Part shown: piece after piece, positions 5,817-7,287 of the stretch
Layout of the letters: the number at the start of each line of letters is the position of its first letter
Position numbering within the stretch: the first letter of the stretch is position 1
Assembly: GCA_030642525.1 (NCBI GenBank)
Contig: DAOWNO010000099.1
Coordinates: forward strand, 1-7,287
Length of the DNA: 7,287 nucleotides
Origin: Candidatus Aegiribacteria sp.
GTDB lineage: Bacteria > Fermentibacterota > Fermentibacteria > Fermentibacterales > JCC-6
Direction: 5' to 3'
Notes under the pieces: model-generated
Told to the model about the DNA's origin: nothing
What the model saw: only the letters and a program-made list of their open reading frames with translations
The model's database searches: none
Position numbers and translations under genes: made by a program

Positions 5817-7287
5817 GCCATAGATTAATCATTCCGCTGATTATCGTTTCAGGTGCGGTATTTGCGGGAACATCGGTTCAGACCGACTGGTCCGGAGGCC
5901 CGGGATTACAGGGACCGGTTATCGAATGGGGCAATTGTTTCTGGGGAGCAGAGAATGCAGACTGGATCATTTGTCCCGGAGAGCTGATACTGGAGACCTG
6001 CAGTAAGGTTCATCAGGTTGATTCCATCAAGACAATATCCGCGGCAGCAGCTGATTTCGATTGTGATGGAGATATCGATGTTCTTGTAGAAGAATATGAC
6101 AATGTTTTCATGATGCTGTTCAACCTGGATTATGGATTGGGATGGGAATCAGACACTCTGAACATACCACACTTCTATAACTATGCAGTATCGGATTTCG
6201 ATGAAGACGGTGATCCGGACATAGCCGGTATAAAAGGAAATATGGCCATAATTTGCTGGAACCATGGTAACTCGATCTGGGTTCTGGATACAATCCAGGT
6301 CTTTTCCGGAAACGGTATGGGTTTTGTTCTCGGAGATTTCAACTGCGATTTCAACACGGATATCGCTCTGAGCGTTTATAATCACGGCATTGTATGGCTC
6401 GAGAATCCGGGTGGGTCCGGTGAATGGACCTGCTTCGAGGTTTCCGCATCGGCAGCAATCTCCAAAGTCATGTGCGCGGGAGACATCGATGGCGACAACG
6501 ACACGGATCTGATCACATGCGAAAACGATTCTATCCTTTGTTATGTGAATCAGGAAAGCGGTATCACATGGCAGAGGGATCCCCTGGGAGCAGCTTCAGG
6601 TTATATCGCGTACATCTACATGAGCGAACTCGATGGATCACCCCCGATGGAATGCCTGGCAGCAGTATCCGATGGTCTAACCCTGTTCTGGAAAAGCGGA
6701 AACATATGGAATTCGCAGATACTGAGTACACTGATAAAAAAAGTCAACATTGCATTGCCCGATCTGGACCTGGATGGTGATCCGGATGTGTTTTCGGGGC
6801 GTCAGCATATAGGCCTCTGGCTTGAAAACCCAGGAACGATGGGTGAACCGTGGCAAACCCACAATTCAGATTTCATCTATTCGAAATACGCTATCACCGC
6901 AGATATAAGCGGTGACAACAAAGATGATATTGTCCTTGGAAGCAATTATTACTCTTCACCAGGCACCAGATGGATCGATTTTCACGAATACCTGCCTGAA
7001 GGTCAGATTACCTCGAGTATTCTGGACGTTGGATATATTCCACAATGGGACTGGTTCACCTGGGAAGCAGAATTGCCCGATGAAACATCCCTTGGATTCA
7101 TGGTTCGGGCATCCGGCAATCCTGATTTTCTTGGACTGTGGTCCGCTATTTTCTATGAGCCTTTCAATCTCGAGGATATGCTGCCCGACAGCGCGAATTT
7201 TTTCCAGTACCGGCTCGTTATGGAAACTGATAATTCGAGGAACTCGCCGATACTCCACCAGGTTGCAGCAGAATGGACATCTCTAGG
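5813..7287 (+). CDS. Secreted FG-GAP (VCBS) seven-repeat propeller protein, C-terminus cut by window edge
   Basis: The ATG at 5813-5815 overlaps the stop of the protease gene (ATGA), with GGGGG (5803-5807) 5 nt upstream, so translation is coupled. All 491 complete codons to the right edge are open. Residues 1-18 (MSHRLIIPLIIVSGAVFA) are a signal peptide with a good cleavage site before G19. A short Trp/Gly-rich segment (24-50) contains TDWSGGPG. Six calcium-loop motifs of the form DxDxDGDxD follow at 81, 128, 175, 224, 317 and 364. A seventh, degenerate copy at 272 completes a regular 45-49 residue period, as in integrin-alpha-like seven-bladed FG-GAP propellers. Residues 398-488 form a separate beta-sandwich-like domain (SSILDVG, WFTWEAELPDETSLGFMVRA, FFQYRLVMETD, SPILHQVAAEW), of a kind often seen after propellers in secreted bacterial proteins. 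A sorting tail like the protease's may lie beyond the window. The role is likely binding or adhesion, possibly with the protease; no enzymatic motif is visible. Confidence 0.88.
   Translation, partial: MSHRLIIPLIIVSGAVFAGTSVQTDWSGGPGLQGPVIEWGNCFWGAENADWIICPGELILETCSKVHQVDSIKTISAAAADFDCDGDIDVLVEEYDNVFMMLFNLDYGLGWESDTLNIPHFYNYAVSDFDEDGDPDIAGIKGNMAIICWNHGNSIWVLDTIQVFSGNGMGFVLGDFNCDFNTDIALSVYNHGIVWLENPGGSGEWTCFEVSASAAISKVMCAGDIDGDNDTDLITCENDSILCYVNQESGITWQRDPLGAASGYIAYIYMSELDGSPPMECLAAVSDGLTLFWKSGNIWNSQILSTLIKKVNIALPDLDLDGDPDVFSGRQHIGLWLENPGTMGEPWQTHNSDFIYSKYAITADISGDNKDDIVLGSNYYSSPGTRWIDFHEYLPEGQITSSILDVGYIPQWDWFTWEAELPDETSLGFMVRASGNPDFLGLWSAIFYEPFNLEDMLPDSANFFQYRLVMETDNSRNSPILHQVAAEWTSL
6053..6928 (+). 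repeat. Seven FG-GAP calcium-loop repeats within the propeller gene
   Basis: Coding repeats of about 141 bp encode DFDCDGDID, DFDEDGDPD, DFNCDFNTD, DIDGDNDTD, a degenerate ELDGSPPME, DLDLDGDPD and DISGDNKDD at residues 81, 128, 175, 224, 272, 317 and 364. The steps are 47, 47, 49, 48, 45 and 47 residues. The third copy has lost the central Gly-Asp, and the fifth keeps only the first acidic positions and the final Glu. The repeats have diverged at nucleotide level, so they are an old duplication, not a recent expansion. Confidence 0.85.

Noticed and set aside
6424..6780. 118-codon plus-strand frame inside the FG-GAP gene
   Set aside because: It is out of frame with the calcium-loop repeats, and its Arg/His/Ser-rich product has no domain signature.
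6912..7286. 124-codon plus-strand frame at the right end
   Set aside because: It overlaps the FG-GAP protein in another frame; the signal-peptide frame with its beta-sandwich pattern is the real one.

Overview
The window encodes a cluster of secreted or envelope proteins. Four of the five genes begin with a signal peptide, and the fifth is a small integral membrane protein. Base composition is close to even. The gene content is a gingipain-type (C25) protease with a FlgD/Por-like C-terminal tail, FG-GAP (VCBS) propellers, and a propeller of 'GLAWDG' repeats. This resembles uncultured bacteria of the FCB-related radiation; Candidatus Fermentibacteria (Hyd24-12) is my best guess, but this rests on protein style alone and is low confidence. 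There are no tRNA, rRNA, CRISPR, insertion-sequence or phage-module signals.

Layout. Positions 1-812 (minus strand, running off the left edge) encode a secreted Ntn-hydrolase of the C45 / acyl-CoA:6-APA acyltransferase-like family, with an EF-hand (dockerin-type) loop near the window edge. A 109-bp gap carrying a terminator-like hairpin (869-904) separates it from 922-1665 (minus), a small secreted beta-propeller whose C-terminus is a short WGxIK-type tail. The 247-bp divergent intergenic region holds a good sigma70-type promoter for the propeller gene (1712-1740) and a weaker one for the rightward gene. Positions 1913-2266 (plus) encode a four-helix membrane protein of the Phage_holin_4_2 / YvlD-like family. 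After 160 bp with an extended -10 promoter comes 2427-5816 (plus), a 1129-residue C25 cysteine protease. Its parts are propeptide, catalytic domain, Ig-like domain, two CARDB/NEW3-like domains, a MAM/immune-inhibitor-A-like jelly roll and a sorting tail. Its stop codon overlaps (ATGA) the start of 5813-7287 (plus, open at the right edge), a secreted protein with a seven-repeat FG-GAP propeller followed by a beta-sandwich domain.

How the genes fit together. The protease and the FG-GAP protein are almost certainly one translationally coupled unit, plausibly a secreted protease with a surface-binding partner. The two minus-strand genes are separate or only partly coupled transcription units. The most notable points are the protease/propeller pair, the seven-blade reading with one blade that has lost its calcium loop, the EF-hand loop inside the C45-type hydrolase, and the short tail on the small propeller. 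None of these amounts to a demonstrated new system.
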